Positions 51,456 through 60,151 are shown, counted from the stretch's first letter. The stretch: 64,000 nt of DNA from Caproicibacter sp002399225 (GCA_036756705.1 DAIOKN010000004.1:1-64000); one strand, 5' to 3'. Program-made: numbers and translations. Notes: generated by a model not told the origin, from the sequence alone.

Positions 51456-52652
51456 ATGAGAAAAAACAACCGGATTACGCCGGAAGGCACAAAAGACTAT
51501 TTGTTTGAAGAATGTCTGACCAGGCGCTACATTGAACGAACTATAGGCGATGTCTTTTCGTCCCGTGGATTTCATGAAGTGGTGACTCCTGGGTTGGAAT
51601 TTTATGATGTGTTTGATCCCGATTTTTCCGGCATTCCGCAGGAAGTCATGTATAAGACGACGGATCGCCGCGGGCGGCTGATTGTGATGCGCCCGGATTC
51701 AACACTGCCGATCGCGCGTCTGACCGCAACCCGCCTGCAAAATCTGCCGAAGCCGCTCCGGCTCTACTACACGCAGCCGATTTACCGGAATAACCCCGGC
51801 CTAACCGGCAAAAGCGACGAATCCGTTCAAACGGGAATTGAGCTTCTGGGCGCCGGAGGAATCCGCGCCGACCTGGACGTAATCTCGACAGCGCTCGAAG
51901 CGCTGGGGAAGTGCGTGCCGGGCTACCGGCTGGAACTTGGGCACGCCGGAATTTTCCACGTTCTCGCGGAACAGTTCCCTTCCGGGGAAAATCTGCGGGA
52001 GGAAATCCGCAGCGCCATTGAGACAAAGAGCTATGCCCGTCTGGATGGAATTTTGGACCGTCTGCCGCAGAGCGAACCGGTGCGCGCGATGCGAGAGCTT
52101 CCGCGGCTGTTCGGCGGCGAGGAAGTGTTTGAGCGTGCTTCACTGCTGCGCGGCGACACACGCCTTGCCGGGATTCTGGATGATCTGCACGGCATTTACC
52201 GCTCCCTTTCCCAACTGGAGCAGAGCGGCCGGCTGATGATCGACCTGGGCCTGGTGCAGCGAAACGACTATTACACCGGTATTGTATTCAGCGCCTATGT
52301 GGAGGAATTCGGCGATGCCGTCCTGCTTGGCGGCCGTTATGACAATTTGCTTGGGCATTTCGGTCAGCCGATGCCGGCGGTCGGCTTCGCCGTCAATGTG
52401 GATGCGATTGCAAAGACTCTGCTGGCCCGCGGAAATGTCTGCCCGGTTCTTCCGATGGATATTCTGGTACATGGGGAGACGGGATATGAAGTCAAGGCGC
52501 TCGAATATGCCGCTGACCTGGTTGCCCAGGGCCTTCGCTGTGAAACCAGCGTGCTTGAAACGCAGGACGGCGCGGTTGCTTATGCTCAGTCGAGCGGGAT
52601 CAAGCGGATTGACTTTGTCGGCGAGACCGTGAAAACGGTCAATTTGATTTGA
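51456..52652 (+). CDS. hisZ: ATP phosphoribosyltransferase regulatory subunit
   Basis: 398 residues, a HisRS-like class II fold without tRNA-charging ability. TPEGTKDYLFEE, VMRPDSTLPIARL and DYYTGIVFSAYVEEFGD mark the catalytic-like core. HisZ activates the short form of HisG and mediates histidine feedback. ATG 51456 follows AAGGAG. It leads the operon and lies 29 bases after the palindromic operator. The C-terminal region (VHGETGYEVKALEYAADLV) resembles the anticodon-binding domain of HisRS. Confidence 0.93.
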   Translation: MRKNNRITPEGTKDYLFEECLTRRYIERTIGDVFSSRGFHEVVTPGLEFYDVFDPDFSGIPQEVMYKTTDRRGRLIVMRPDSTLPIARLTATRLQNLPKPLRLYYTQPIYRNNPGLTGKSDESVQTGIELLGAGGIRADLDVISTALEALGKCVPGYRLELGHAGIFHVLAEQFPSGENLREEIRSAIETKSYARLDGILDRLPQSEPVRAMRELPRLFGGEEVFERASLLRGDTRLAGILDDLHGIYRSLSQLEQSGRLMIDLGLVQRNDYYTGIVFSAYVEEFGDAVLLGGRYDNLLGHFGQPMPAVGFAVNVDAIAKTLLARGNVCPVLPMDILVHGETGYEVKALEYAADLVAQGLRCETSVLETQDGAVAYAQSSGIKRIDFVGETVKTVNLI

Positions 52653-52663
52653 GGCGGATGAAA

Positions 52664-53329
52664 ATGAAACCACTGAGAATCGCCCTGACAAAGGGCAGAC
52701 TGGAAAACAAAGCGGTCGATCTGTTTAGTCGGATTGGATATGACTGCTCCGCCGTACGGGAAAAGGGAAGGAAACTGATCCTTCCGATGGGGGACTCGAT
52801 AGAACTGGTCCTTGCGAAGGCGGCGGATGTCATCACTTATGTGGAGTACGGCGTCTGCGACCTCGGCGTGGTCGGCAAGGACACCATTCTGGAAAAAGGC
52901 GGAAGCTATTATGAAGTCTTGGATCTTGGGTTCGGCAAATGCCGGTTTGCCCTGGCGGGACCGAAAGAAGCGGCTGATTTTTTCAGCGGGTACTCCGTAA
53001 AAACTGTCGCGACGAAGTATCCGCGCTTTGCGGCAAATTACTTTGAAAACAAGGCGATGGACGTCCGAATCATCAAAATTGAGGGCTCTGTCGAACTGGC
53101 CCCGCTTCTCGGCCTTTCCGATGCAATCGTCGACCTGGTGGAAACGGGGACTACACTGAAAGAAAACGGACTGCGGGTGATCGAACCGATCTGCGAAGTT
53201 TCCGCCCGGCTGATTGTCAATGCGGCGAGCATGAAACTTCGAAAAGCGGAAATTGAAACTCTGACCGGCCGGATGGAACGCTGCGTCCGGAAGTCTTCGT
53301 CGAACGGAAAGGAGAAAAGCGCATGCTGA
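52664..53329 (+). CDS. hisG: ATP phosphoribosyltransferase, short form
   Basis: 221 residues, catalysing ATP + PRPP to phosphoribosyl-ATP, the first step. MKPLRIALTKGRLENKAVDLF, CDLGVVGKDTI, and the PRPP loop LVETGTTLKENGL. It lacks the C-terminal regulatory domain of long HisG, which fits the presence of hisZ. ATG 52664 lies about 6 bases after GAGGCGG at the hisZ stop. It overlaps hisD by 7 bases. Confidence 0.96.
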   Translation: MKPLRIALTKGRLENKAVDLFSRIGYDCSAVREKGRKLILPMGDSIELVLAKAADVITYVEYGVCDLGVVGKDTILEKGGSYYEVLDLGFGKCRFALAGPKEAADFFSGYSVKTVATKYPRFAANYFENKAMDVRIIKIEGSVELAPLLGLSDAIVDLVETGTTLKENGLRVIEPICEVSARLIVNAASMKLRKAEIETLTGRMERCVRKSSSNGKEKSAC

Positions 53330-54612
53330 AACTTCTGGATGCAAGTGGGGAAGTCGGAAAAAAGCTGATTTCTCAGCTTAAGCTGCGTTCCAACAAATCA
53401 AATCCTGCCATCGAGCAGACCGTTGCTGAAATCATCGAGGCTGTCCGGGAGCACGGTGATGCGGCGGTGCGCGATTATACCATGCGCTTTGACGGAGCTC
53501 TGCCCTCGCCGCCCCAGCTGAGCAGAAAAGACATGGAAGCCGCTGTAAAGGCGTGTGACCCCGCCTTTCTTGCGGCGCTCGACCGCGCTTCGAAAAATAT
53601 CCGGGACTTTCATGAGAGACAGAAGCAGCAGAGCTGGTTTACGACGGGGCCGGACGGCGTCGTCATGGGGCAGCGGATCCGCGGGCTTGCGCGCGTCGGA
53701 GTCTATGTTCCCGGCGGGACGGCGGCCTATCCGTCTTCCGTGCTGATGAACGTGATCCCGGCGAAGATCGCCGGCGTGCACGAGATTGTGATGGCAACGC
53801 CACCGGGCAAAGACGGCAAACCAAACCCGGAAATTCTCACCGCCGCTTTTCTATCCGGCGTGGACCGCGTCTTTCAGGTCGGAGGGGCGCAAGCGATCGC
53901 TTCCTTGGCGTTCGGGACCGAATCAATCCCAAGAGTCGACAAGATCGTCGGGCCGGGAAACATCTATGTCGCGACGGCCAAGAAACAGCTTTATGGAACC
54001 GTGGGGATCGACATGGTGGCCGGTCCGAGCGAGATCCTGATCCTTGCGGATGAAACTGCAAACCCGGTCTTTTTGGCGGCGGATCTGATGTCTCAGGCGG
54101 AGCACGATGTTTTAGCTTCCGCAATTCTTCTGACAACTTCCCGCGAAATCGCCGAAAAGACGGCGGCGGAAGTTTCACGGCAGATTCTAACTCTGCCCCG
54201 CCGGGAGATCATCGAACGGTCCCTGACGGATTATGGGGCGGCCGTGGTCTGTGAAAGCATGGAGGAGGCCGTTTCCTTTGCGAACGAGCTTGCGCCGGAG
54301 CATCTGGAACTCTGTGTTTCCAGTCCGATGGACTATCTCGGGAAAATCGACAACGCCGGTTCGGTCTTTCTCGGTGAATATTCTCCGGAGCCGCTCGGCG
54401 ATTATTTTGCCGGGCCGAATCATGTGCTGCCGACCAGCGGAACCGCGCGTTTTTTCTCTCCGCTTTCCGTGGACAGTTTCGTGAAAAAGTCAAGCTTTCT
54501 GTATTACACCAAACAGGCTTTGGAACCGGCGGCAAAGGATATTGTGACGCTTGCGAGGGCGGAGGGCCTGACAGCGCATGCCAACTCCATTTGTGTGAGG
54601 GGATTTTCATGA
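53323..54612 (+). CDS. hisD: Histidinol dehydrogenase
   Basis: 429-residue zinc enzyme oxidising histidinol to histidine in two NAD steps. RVGVYVPGGTAAYPSS, VDKIVGPGNIYVATAK, MVAGPSEILI, MSQAEHD (zinc/acid-base His), LAPEHLEL and GPNHVLPTSGTARF are present. AAAGGAG is 8 bases upstream of ATG 53323. Its stop overlaps hisC (ATGA). Confidence 0.97.
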   Translation: MLKLLDASGEVGKKLISQLKLRSNKSNPAIEQTVAEIIEAVREHGDAAVRDYTMRFDGALPSPPQLSRKDMEAAVKACDPAFLAALDRASKNIRDFHERQKQQSWFTTGPDGVVMGQRIRGLARVGVYVPGGTAAYPSSVLMNVIPAKIAGVHEIVMATPPGKDGKPNPEILTAAFLSGVDRVFQVGGAQAIASLAFGTESIPRVDKIVGPGNIYVATAKKQLYGTVGIDMVAGPSEILILADETANPVFLAADLMSQAEHDVLASAILLTTSREIAEKTAAEVSRQILTLPRREIIERSLTDYGAAVVCESMEEAVSFANELAPEHLELCVSSPMDYLGKIDNAGSVFLGEYSPEPLGDYFAGPNHVLPTSGTARFFSPLSVDSFVKKSSFLYYTKQALEPAAKDIVTLARAEGLTAHANSICVRGFS

Positions 54613-55658
54613 AATATTGTCTGAATTCGAAAATCAAAAGCCTTGAGCCTTATGAACCGACAGTAGGAGAGTATCCGATCCGACTGGATGCAAATGAATC
54701 ATTTCTCCGGCCAACCGACGAAATTCTTGCCAAAATCCGGGATGCTGCTGGCAGTGTCATCTTCAATCGCTATCCCGATCCCTATGCGAAGGAACTTTGC
54801 GGCTGTTTTGCTGATTTTTACGGGGTGAATCCAGCCGTGGTTACGGCAGGAAACGGCTCCGATGAGCTGATTTCCGTGCTTCTCAACACTTTTGTGATGA
54901 AAGGCGAACCCATCCTAACGTTGGTTCCGGACTTTTCCATATACCGCTTTTATGGCCATCTGGGGGAAGCGGAGTGCCTGGAATACAAGGAAGATCCGGA
55001 TTTTTCCATCAATGTAGACGATCTGATTTCACAAATCAGAAAATCCGGCGTAAGGCTGCTGGTTTTTTCAAACCCCTGCAATCCTACCGGCCGGGGTCTC
55101 GGAAGGGAAGAAGTCCGGAAACTGATTCGCAGCGTTGATGCGCTTGTCGTTCTGGATGAAGCCTATATGGACTTTTGGGATCAGTCTCTGCTCCGGGAAA
55201 CGGAACAATTCGAGAACCTGATTGTCCTGCGCACCTGCTCCAAAGTCTTCGGAATGGCGGCAATCCGCCTGGGATTTGCTGTTTCGAACCCGGCTCTTAC
55301 CCGTGCACTCCGCGCCGTGAAATCGCCCTACAACGTCAATGCATGCACTCAGAAGATCGGTTCCGTCATTCTGCGGGAAAAGGACTGGGTCCGTTCGGGG
55401 CTTACAAAGATCAAATCGTCTCAAAAAGAGCTCTTTTCCATGCTGAAGACGATGGAACGCGCTCACGGCGGCAAAATTCAGGTCTATGACAGCGTGACAA
55501 ATTTCACTCTGGTCCGTATGGATGAAAACAGCCGCGTCTTTGAAGAGTTGAAAAAAGCGGGGATTGTTATCCGGAATCTGGGGGATTTTCTCCGGATCAC
55601 GGCGGGAACCCGGGAAGAAAATCTGGCGCTTGTCCGCGAACTGGAAAAAATATTGTAA
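54609..55658 (+). CDS. hisC: Histidinol-phosphate aminotransferase
   Basis: 349-residue PLP aminotransferase. RLDANES, GNGSDELI, SNPCNPTGRG, VLDEAYMDF and the lysine in TCSKVFGMAAIRLG identify the HisC group. It makes histidinol phosphate from imidazole acetol phosphate. ATG 54609 follows GAGGGG and overlaps the hisD stop. Confidence 0.95.
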   Translation: MKYCLNSKIKSLEPYEPTVGEYPIRLDANESFLRPTDEILAKIRDAAGSVIFNRYPDPYAKELCGCFADFYGVNPAVVTAGNGSDELISVLLNTFVMKGEPILTLVPDFSIYRFYGHLGEAECLEYKEDPDFSINVDDLISQIRKSGVRLLVFSNPCNPTGRGLGREEVRKLIRSVDALVVLDEAYMDFWDQSLLRETEQFENLIVLRTCSKVFGMAAIRLGFAVSNPALTRALRAVKSPYNVNACTQKIGSVILREKDWVRSGLTKIKSSQKELFSMLKTMERAHGGKIQVYDSVTNFTLVRMDENSRVFEELKKAGIVIRNLGDFLRITAGTREENLALVRELEKIL

Positions 55659-55680
55659 AAGGAAGGAAGGAGGCGGCGTT

Positions 55681-56256
55681 GTGAGAATTGCAAAACAGGT
55701 GAGAAAGACCAAAGAAACAACCTGTTCCATCCAACTGAATCTGGACGGCGGAGACATAGAAATCTGTACGGGAATCGGCTTCTTTGACCATATGCTGCAT
55801 TCTTTCGCCGTTCATGGCGGCTTCGGCCTGAAGGTTTCGACTTCCGGCGATCTGCAGGTCGACGGACACCATACGGTGGAAGATACCGGTATTGTGCTGG
55901 GGAAAACGTTTGCGGTGACACTTGGGAACCGCTCCGGCATCGCGCGCTTCGGTTTCTCTGCCATTCCGATGGATGAAGCGCTTGCCTGCGCTGTCATCGA
56001 TATCAGCGGACGTCCTTTTCTCGTTTTTCATGCCCATTTTTGCCAGGAGCGGATCGGCGATTACGATTCCTGCCTGACGGAAGAATTCTTCCGGGCGTTT
56101 GCCTTCAATGCGGGGATCACCCTTCACGCCGAAGTGAAATATGGGACGAACGCCCACCATCAGACGGAAGCGCTGTTCAAAGCGGTCGGACACGCGATGC
56201 GGCAGGCGGTGAACCCTGCCGGAAGCGGACCGCTTTCCACCAAGGGAATTTTATAA
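55681..56256 (+). CDS. hisB: Imidazoleglycerol-phosphate dehydratase
   Basis: 191 residues, manganese enzyme with the repeated metal motifs GFFDHMLHSFAVHGGF, DGHHTVEDTGIVLG and, later, TLHAEVKYGTNAHHQTEALFK-type segment. It lacks the HAD phosphatase half found in enterobacteria, so histidinol-phosphate must be cleaved by another protein. GTG 55681 is 6-7 bases after GGAGGCGG; the frame is open upstream inside hisC. In most operons hisH would follow here; it does not. Confidence 0.95.
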   Translation: MRIAKQVRKTKETTCSIQLNLDGGDIEICTGIGFFDHMLHSFAVHGGFGLKVSTSGDLQVDGHHTVEDTGIVLGKTFAVTLGNRSGIARFGFSAIPMDEALACAVIDISGRPFLVFHAHFCQERIGDYDSCLTEEFFRAFAFNAGITLHAEVKYGTNAHHQTEALFKAVGHAMRQAVNPAGSGPLSTKGIL

Positions 56257-56273
56257 AATCGGGAGGGATTGCC

Positions 56274-57017
56274 ACGATACTGCTGCCGGCGATTGATTTG
56301 AAAGGCGGCCAGTGTGTCCGCCTGATAAAGGGAGATTACAAGACGGCCCGCCGCGTTGCGGACGATGCGGTGGGAACCGCATGCTCTTTTCGAAAAACCG
56401 GAGCCGAATGGCTCCATATAGTCGATTTGGACGGAGCGAAAGCAGGCAGACCAATTCATTCGGATCTGATATTCCGCATCCGGAAAGAATCCGGGCTTCG
56501 GGTGGAAGCCGGAGGCGGAATCCGAGACATGGAGACCATTCGCTTTTATCTGGACCATGGAATTTCCCGGGTAATTCTCGGTACGGCTGCAATCGGTCAT
56601 CCGGAGCTGGTCGCTTCCGCCGTCAGGCAATATGGGGAAAAAATTGCCGTGGGCATTGATGCGCGGGACGGGATAGCCGCCCGCCAGGGCTGGACGGAAA
56701 CAGCCTTTGTCAATTATCTCAGTCTTGCAAAGCAAATGGAACGCTTAGATGTAAAGTATCTTATCTTTACAGATATTGCACGGGACGGAACCTTAGCCGG
56801 ACCAAACCTGGAAATGCTGAAATGCCTGCAAAGCAGCGTTTCTTGTAATATCATTGCAAGCGGCGGCGTCAGAGGGATGAAAGATCTTTCCGATCTTTCT
56901 GCGCTGGGCCTCTATGGGGCTATTTGCGGCAAATCGCTTTATGCAGGGACACTTAACTTGAAAGCTGCGATTGCCTTTTGTACCGGCGGCAGCGCGAAGG
57001 AGGAGTTGGCGCCATGA
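56274..57017 (+). CDS. hisA: ProFAR isomerase HisA, no canonical start codon
   Basis: 247-residue TIM barrel, 1-(5-phosphoribosyl)-5-[(phosphoribosylamino)methylideneamino]imidazole-4-carboxamide isomerase. ILLPAIDLKGGQCVRLIKGD holds the first catalytic Asp; GGGIRDMETI, GTAAIGHPELV, YLIFTDIARDGTLAGPN (second Asp) and ASGGVRGMKDL follow. The frame has no ATG, GTG or TTG at the family start. ACG 56274 aligns with the usual Met and sits 6 bases after GGGAGGG; ATA 56277 is next. The nearest TTG downstream would delete the catalytic strand. Either a non-canonical start or a sequence error. The protein is otherwise intact. Confidence 0.9.
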   Translation, partial: TILLPAIDLKGGQCVRLIKGDYKTARRVADDAVGTACSFRKTGAEWLHIVDLDGAKAGRPIHSDLIFRIRKESGLRVEAGGGIRDMETIRFYLDHGISRVILGTAAIGHPELVASAVRQYGEKIAVGIDARDGIAARQGWTETAFVNYLSLAKQMERLDVKYLIFTDIARDGTLAGPNLEMLKCLQSSVSCNIIASGGVRGMKDLSDLSALGLYGAICGKSLYAGTLNLKAAIAFCTGGSAKEELAP

Positions 57018-57373
57018 ATCTCTATCACCAGAAAATCAGGGAAGAATGGATTGAACCTTTTTTCCAGAAATCAGATCTTCTCCCCACTGTTGTTCAGGAG
57101 GCCGGAACGGGAGAGGTTCTGATGCTGGCCTATATGAACCGGGAATCCATGCGCAAGACGCTGGAAACGGGATACACCTGGTTTTACAGCCGTTCCCGCA
57201 AAGAACTTTGGAACAAAGGGGCCACTTCCGGCCATGTGCAGAAAGTGGTGCGCATCGTGGGGGACTGTGACAGTGACACCCTGTTGCTTCAGGTCTATCA
57301 GACCGGCGCGGCATGCCATACCGGCTCGCACAGCTGCTTCTTTCATGAGATTTGGAGGGATACCGATGAGTGA
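57014..57373 (+). CDS. hisI: Phosphoribosyl-AMP cyclohydrolase
   Basis: 119 residues, zinc/magnesium enzyme opening the purine ring of PR-AMP. LMLAYMNRESMRKTLETGYTWFYSRSR, the metal cluster DCDSD and GAACHTGSHSCFF are visible. It is separate from hisE here rather than fused as in enterobacteria. AAGGAGG lies 10 bases before ATG 57014, which overlaps the hisA stop; hisE overlaps its 3' end by 8 bases. hisF would normally sit between hisA and hisI. Confidence 0.96.
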   Translation: MNLYHQKIREEWIEPFFQKSDLLPTVVQEAGTGEVLMLAYMNRESMRKTLETGYTWFYSRSRKELWNKGATSGHVQKVVRIVGDCDSDTLLLQVYQTGAACHTGSHSCFFHEIWRDTDE

Positions 57374-57692
57374 TGTTTTGCAGAGCCTGTATTGCACCGT
57401 TTTGAGCCGCAGAGCGGAGCACCGGGAGGGTTCCTACACTTGTTATCTGTTTGAACAAGGTCTGGATAAAATTTTGAAAAAATGCGGGGAAGAGTGCAGC
57501 GAGGTGATCATCGCCGCAAAAAACAGAAAGAATGACAACACTGTTGCGGAAATTTCGGACTTGCTTTATCATCTGACCGTATTGATGGTTTCAGAAGGAA
57601 TTTCTCCGGAACAAGTGGAGGCGGAATTGGAAAAACGAAGGGAAAAGACGGGAAACCTGAAAAAATTTCATCAAGTTGACCATAACACGTAA
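57366..57692 (+). CDS. hisE: Phosphoribosyl-ATP pyrophosphatase
   Basis: 108 residues of the MazG-like all-helical fold. KCGEECSEVIIAAKN and AEISDLLYHLTVLM carry the Mg-binding Glu/Asp residues. It removes PPi from PR-ATP, the second pathway step. It is the last gene of the operon and overlaps hisI by 8 bases. The initial ~15 residues (SDVLQSLYCTVLSRRAEHREGS) include the usual Tyr/Arg-rich substrate arm. Confidence 0.95.
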   Translation: MSDVLQSLYCTVLSRRAEHREGSYTCYLFEQGLDKILKKCGEECSEVIIAAKNRKNDNTVAEISDLLYHLTVLMVSEGISPEQVEAELEKRREKTGNLKKFHQVDHNT

Positions 57693-57695
57693 AAA

Positions 57696-57729
57696 AATGC
57701 CGCTCGGTTTTTCCTTACCGAGCGGCATT
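57696..57729. terminator. Terminator shared by hisE and the PQ-loop gene
   Basis: AATGCCGCTCGGT (57696-57708) / ACCGAGCGGCATT (57717-57729), 13 perfect pairs. Seven A at its left side make it an ideal terminator on the minus strand; on the plus strand the T-run is poor. Confidence 0.8.
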
Positions 57730-57741
57730 CTGCGGTTCTTA

Positions 57742-58089
57742 TTATTCTTTCTCGTCTTCTATTAAAATGGTTTCTTCTGACACTACCATTTCATCTTCAC
57801 GTTCCCGGTCGAGCTTAGCGTTCCGGAAATACAGCGACATATCAATCGTGATCTCAACCAGGTTCAGCAAATAGAAAAATCCTCCAAGATAAAAGAGAAG
57901 AGTGATTGGTTCACCTGAAGAATATTGTAGGATTTTCCGAATAATTCCGAAGATGTAGCCGATCCACAGGAAAACTTCAAAAAACAGACTTTTTCCTTTT
58001 GCAGTTCTGGATACATAAGAACGATAGATCGAAATGGGCCAGGAAAGACCGAAACATAAAATCATAGCTGCTTCCAGTAAATCGAACAT
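57742..58089 (-). CDS. PQ-loop repeat-like small membrane protein
   Basis: 115 residues with three hydrophobic segments: CFGLSWPISIYRSYVSRTAK (a WP/PQ-type loop with the following basic turn), the FFEVFLWIGYIFGIIRKIL helix and FYLLNLVEITIDMSLYF, then an acidic tail (EREDEMVVSEETILIEDEKE). One three-helix bundle is half of a SWEET/PQ-loop transporter, so it would need to dimerise. Substrate unknown. ATG 58089 has AAGGAG at 9 bases. It is divergent from a LysR regulator that may control it. Confidence 0.7.
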   Translation of the reverse strand: MFDLLEAAMILCFGLSWPISIYRSYVSRTAKGKSLFFEVFLWIGYIFGIIRKILQYSSGEPITLLFYLGGFFYLLNLVEITIDMSLYFRNAKLDREREDEMVVSEETILIEDEKE

Positions 58090-58134
58090 TGGCAGGAACT
58101 CCTTGATTAGAAAATATTGTTTGCAATGATTAGA

Positions 58135-58163
58135 TTGCATTTTACTACATTTTTTATTATACT
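58135..58163 (+). promoter_or_regulatory. Probable LysR gene promoter overlapping the PQ-loop promoter
   Basis: TTGCAT (58135-58140), 17-base spacer, TATACT (58158-58163). Its -10 overlaps the -10 of the opposite promoter. Confidence 0.45.
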
Positions 58164-58184
58164 AGAAGCAGGTCTATTCGTAAA
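58156..58184 (-). promoter_or_regulatory. Promoter of the PQ-loop gene
   Basis: Minus strand: TTTACG (58179-58184), 17-base spacer, TATAAT (58156-58161). Confidence 0.5.
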
Positions 58185-58231
58185 ATAAAAAAATCACATT
58201 ATATTAATATCAAAATTGTATGGGAACCAGT

Positions 58232-59119
58232 ATGAATGCTAATTTCGAATCTTATAAAATATTTTATTATGTTGCAAAATACAGGAATTTCACCTTAGCG
58301 GCACGGGCTCTTTCCACCAGCCAGCCCTCTGTTACGCGCTACATCAAAGGGTTGGAGAATAATTTGGGGTGCCGTCTGTTTATTCGCTCTACCAAAGGAG
58401 TTTCGCTTACTCCGGAAGGAAAAACATTGTGTCGGCATGTTGTTCCGGCTTGTGAGCTGATTTTTAAAGGGGAAGAAACCCTCTGCAATTCTTTAAGCCT
58501 GCAAAGCGGTTCGGTTTACATTGGCGCGACGGAAACAGCGATTCACTGCTTCCTATTGAGCAAGCTGGAAAAATTTCACTGCGCCTATCCGCATGTCGGG
58601 ATCAAAATTACAAATGCCACCACGCGGCCGATCCTGAGTGATCTGAAAAGTGGGAAAATCGACCTTGCCGTAGTCGCCACTCCAGTGCAGACGGATGGTC
58701 ATATGAAACTGACCCGGCTCAAGAAATTCCGCGATATTCTGATTGGGGGGCCAAAACTGCTTGGGTCGGATACCAAGCGGCTGAAACTGCGCGACTTGAA
58801 TCAATATCCTCTGGTCTGCCTTTCCGAATCGACGGTGACCTATCAGTTTTATTCGGAACTATTCCTCCGGAATGGCATTCCATTTCAGCCGGATATCGAG
58901 CTTGCAACAGCCGACCTTCTTCTGCCGATCATTCAAAAAAACCTCGGCGTTGGGTTTGTCCCGGAAAAATTCGCTGTTGGTGCCGTTGAACGCGGTGAGG
59001 TGATCCGGATCGAACTGGAAGAGCAGATCCCGCAAAGGTATATCTGCATGGTCCGCAATCGGCAAAATCCGCTGAGCGCTGCCGCAAGGCAAATGGTCAA
59101 AATTCTTGCGGAAGAATAA
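58232..59119 (+). CDS. LysR family transcriptional regulator
   Basis: 295 residues: winged HTH at the N-terminus (FTLAARALSTSQPSVTRYIKGLEN) and a periplasmic-binding-like effector domain (VYIGATETAIHCFLL, LAVVATPVQTD, GVGFVPEKFA). This type usually acts as a tetramer on its own promoter and a divergent gene, here the PQ-loop protein. The effector is unknown. Starts at ATG 58220 and 58232 are possible; GGGA spacing favours 58232. Confidence 0.9.
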   Translation: MNANFESYKIFYYVAKYRNFTLAARALSTSQPSVTRYIKGLENNLGCRLFIRSTKGVSLTPEGKTLCRHVVPACELIFKGEETLCNSLSLQSGSVYIGATETAIHCFLLSKLEKFHCAYPHVGIKITNATTRPILSDLKSGKIDLAVVATPVQTDGHMKLTRLKKFRDILIGGPKLLGSDTKRLKLRDLNQYPLVCLSESTVTYQFYSELFLRNGIPFQPDIELATADLLLPIIQKNLGVGFVPEKFAVGAVERGEVIRIELEEQIPQRYICMVRNRQNPLSAAARQMVKILAEE

Positions 59120-59124
59120 CGGTG

Positions 59125-59141
59125 CCAGATCTCTGGTTTTT
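59125..59141 (+). terminator. Weak terminator after the LysR gene
   Basis: CCAG/CTGG (59125-59128, 59133-59136) with a four-base loop and five T. Short stem, so only tentative; it lies between converging genes. Confidence 0.3.
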
Positions 59142-59151
59142 AAACTGCTTT

Positions 59152-60111
59152 TCAGGGGAAGCGGTAAAACTCTTTTAGAAACCAGATGTTTTTCGCCTCG
59201 ATTTCTCTTCCGTTCAGGTAGTCAAGCATCCCGGCACCGGAAGTAAACCGGAATTTCAGCTTATATGAATAAAGCGCCTGATAGGGAAACCCGGAGGCTT
59301 TCTTCAGAACATTGCTCCCGTATTTTCCGTCACCGGCCAGCGGGTGACCGATGGAAGCCAAATGGGCGCGGATCTGATGCGTCCGGCCTGTCAGCAGTTC
59401 CACTTCCAGCAGACTGTATGCCTTTCGTTCGGCCAGTACCCGGTACCGGGTGCTGATTTGCCGTGCGCCTTGCACCGGTTTGCCGGAAATATACACCCTG
59501 TTTTGTCTCTCATTCTTCTGAAGATACCCCTCCAGTGTGGCTTCCTTCTTTTCCGGGACGCCGCAGACAACGCAGAGGTAAAGCTTTTGTAGTTCCCGCC
59601 GCTTCACTTTTTCATTCATGATCCGCAGTGTTTCTGCATTTTTTGCCGCCAGAACCAGTCCGCCCGTGTTGCGGTCAATCCGGTTAATCAGGGCTGGGGC
59701 AAACGAGTTTTCCTCTTCGGGCCGATATTCTCCCTTGTCGTACAGGTAATGCTGAACCCTTGCAATCAGTGAATCAAAGTGGTAAGTCTCATCCGGATGA
59801 ACAATCAAGCCGGGCTGTTTGTCCAACACCAGCAGATTGTCATCTTCATAGGCGATATTCAGCCGGGCCGGCGCTTTTAAAAAATCGTACTGCTTTGGCT
59901 CTGTTTGAAAAAATTCGTCTTTCAGATACATAGAAAGCACGTCGCTTTCGGTTAGGCGGTCAGAGATTTTGCACCGCTTTCCATTGAGCTTGATGTCCTT
60001 TTTCCGGATGCTTTTGTACAACATGGACTGTGGAAGGTTGGGGTACGATTTTATCAAAAATTTATCAAGACGCTGTCCCGCGTCGTTTGCGCCGATGACC
60101 ACTGTTTTCAT
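59152..60111 (-). CDS. RluA family pseudouridine synthase
   Basis: 319 residues. An N-terminal S4-like RNA-binding domain (AGQRLDKFLIKSYPNLPQSM) precedes the RluA catalytic core; the catalytic Asp is in NRIDRNTGGLVLAAK, and TGRTHQIRAHLASIGHPLAGD is present. It isomerises uridine in 23S rRNA or tRNA; which site (RluC, RluD-like) cannot be told. GGGAG lies about 12 bases before ATG 60111 with a promoter at 60152-60180. It is divergent from pyrE. Confidence 0.92.
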   Translation of the reverse strand: MKTVVIGANDAGQRLDKFLIKSYPNLPQSMLYKSIRKKDIKLNGKRCKISDRLTESDVLSMYLKDEFFQTEPKQYDFLKAPARLNIAYEDDNLLVLDKQPGLIVHPDETYHFDSLIARVQHYLYDKGEYRPEEENSFAPALINRIDRNTGGLVLAAKNAETLRIMNEKVKRRELQKLYLCVVCGVPEKKEATLEGYLQKNERQNRVYISGKPVQGARQISTRYRVLAERKAYSLLEVELLTGRTHQIRAHLASIGHPLAGDGKYGSNVLKKASGFPYQALYSYKLKFRFTSGAGMLDYLNGREIEAKNIWFLKEFYRFP

Positions 60112-60151
60112 GATGAATAATTACTCCCGTATAAAATTGCTTTTTGGATCG

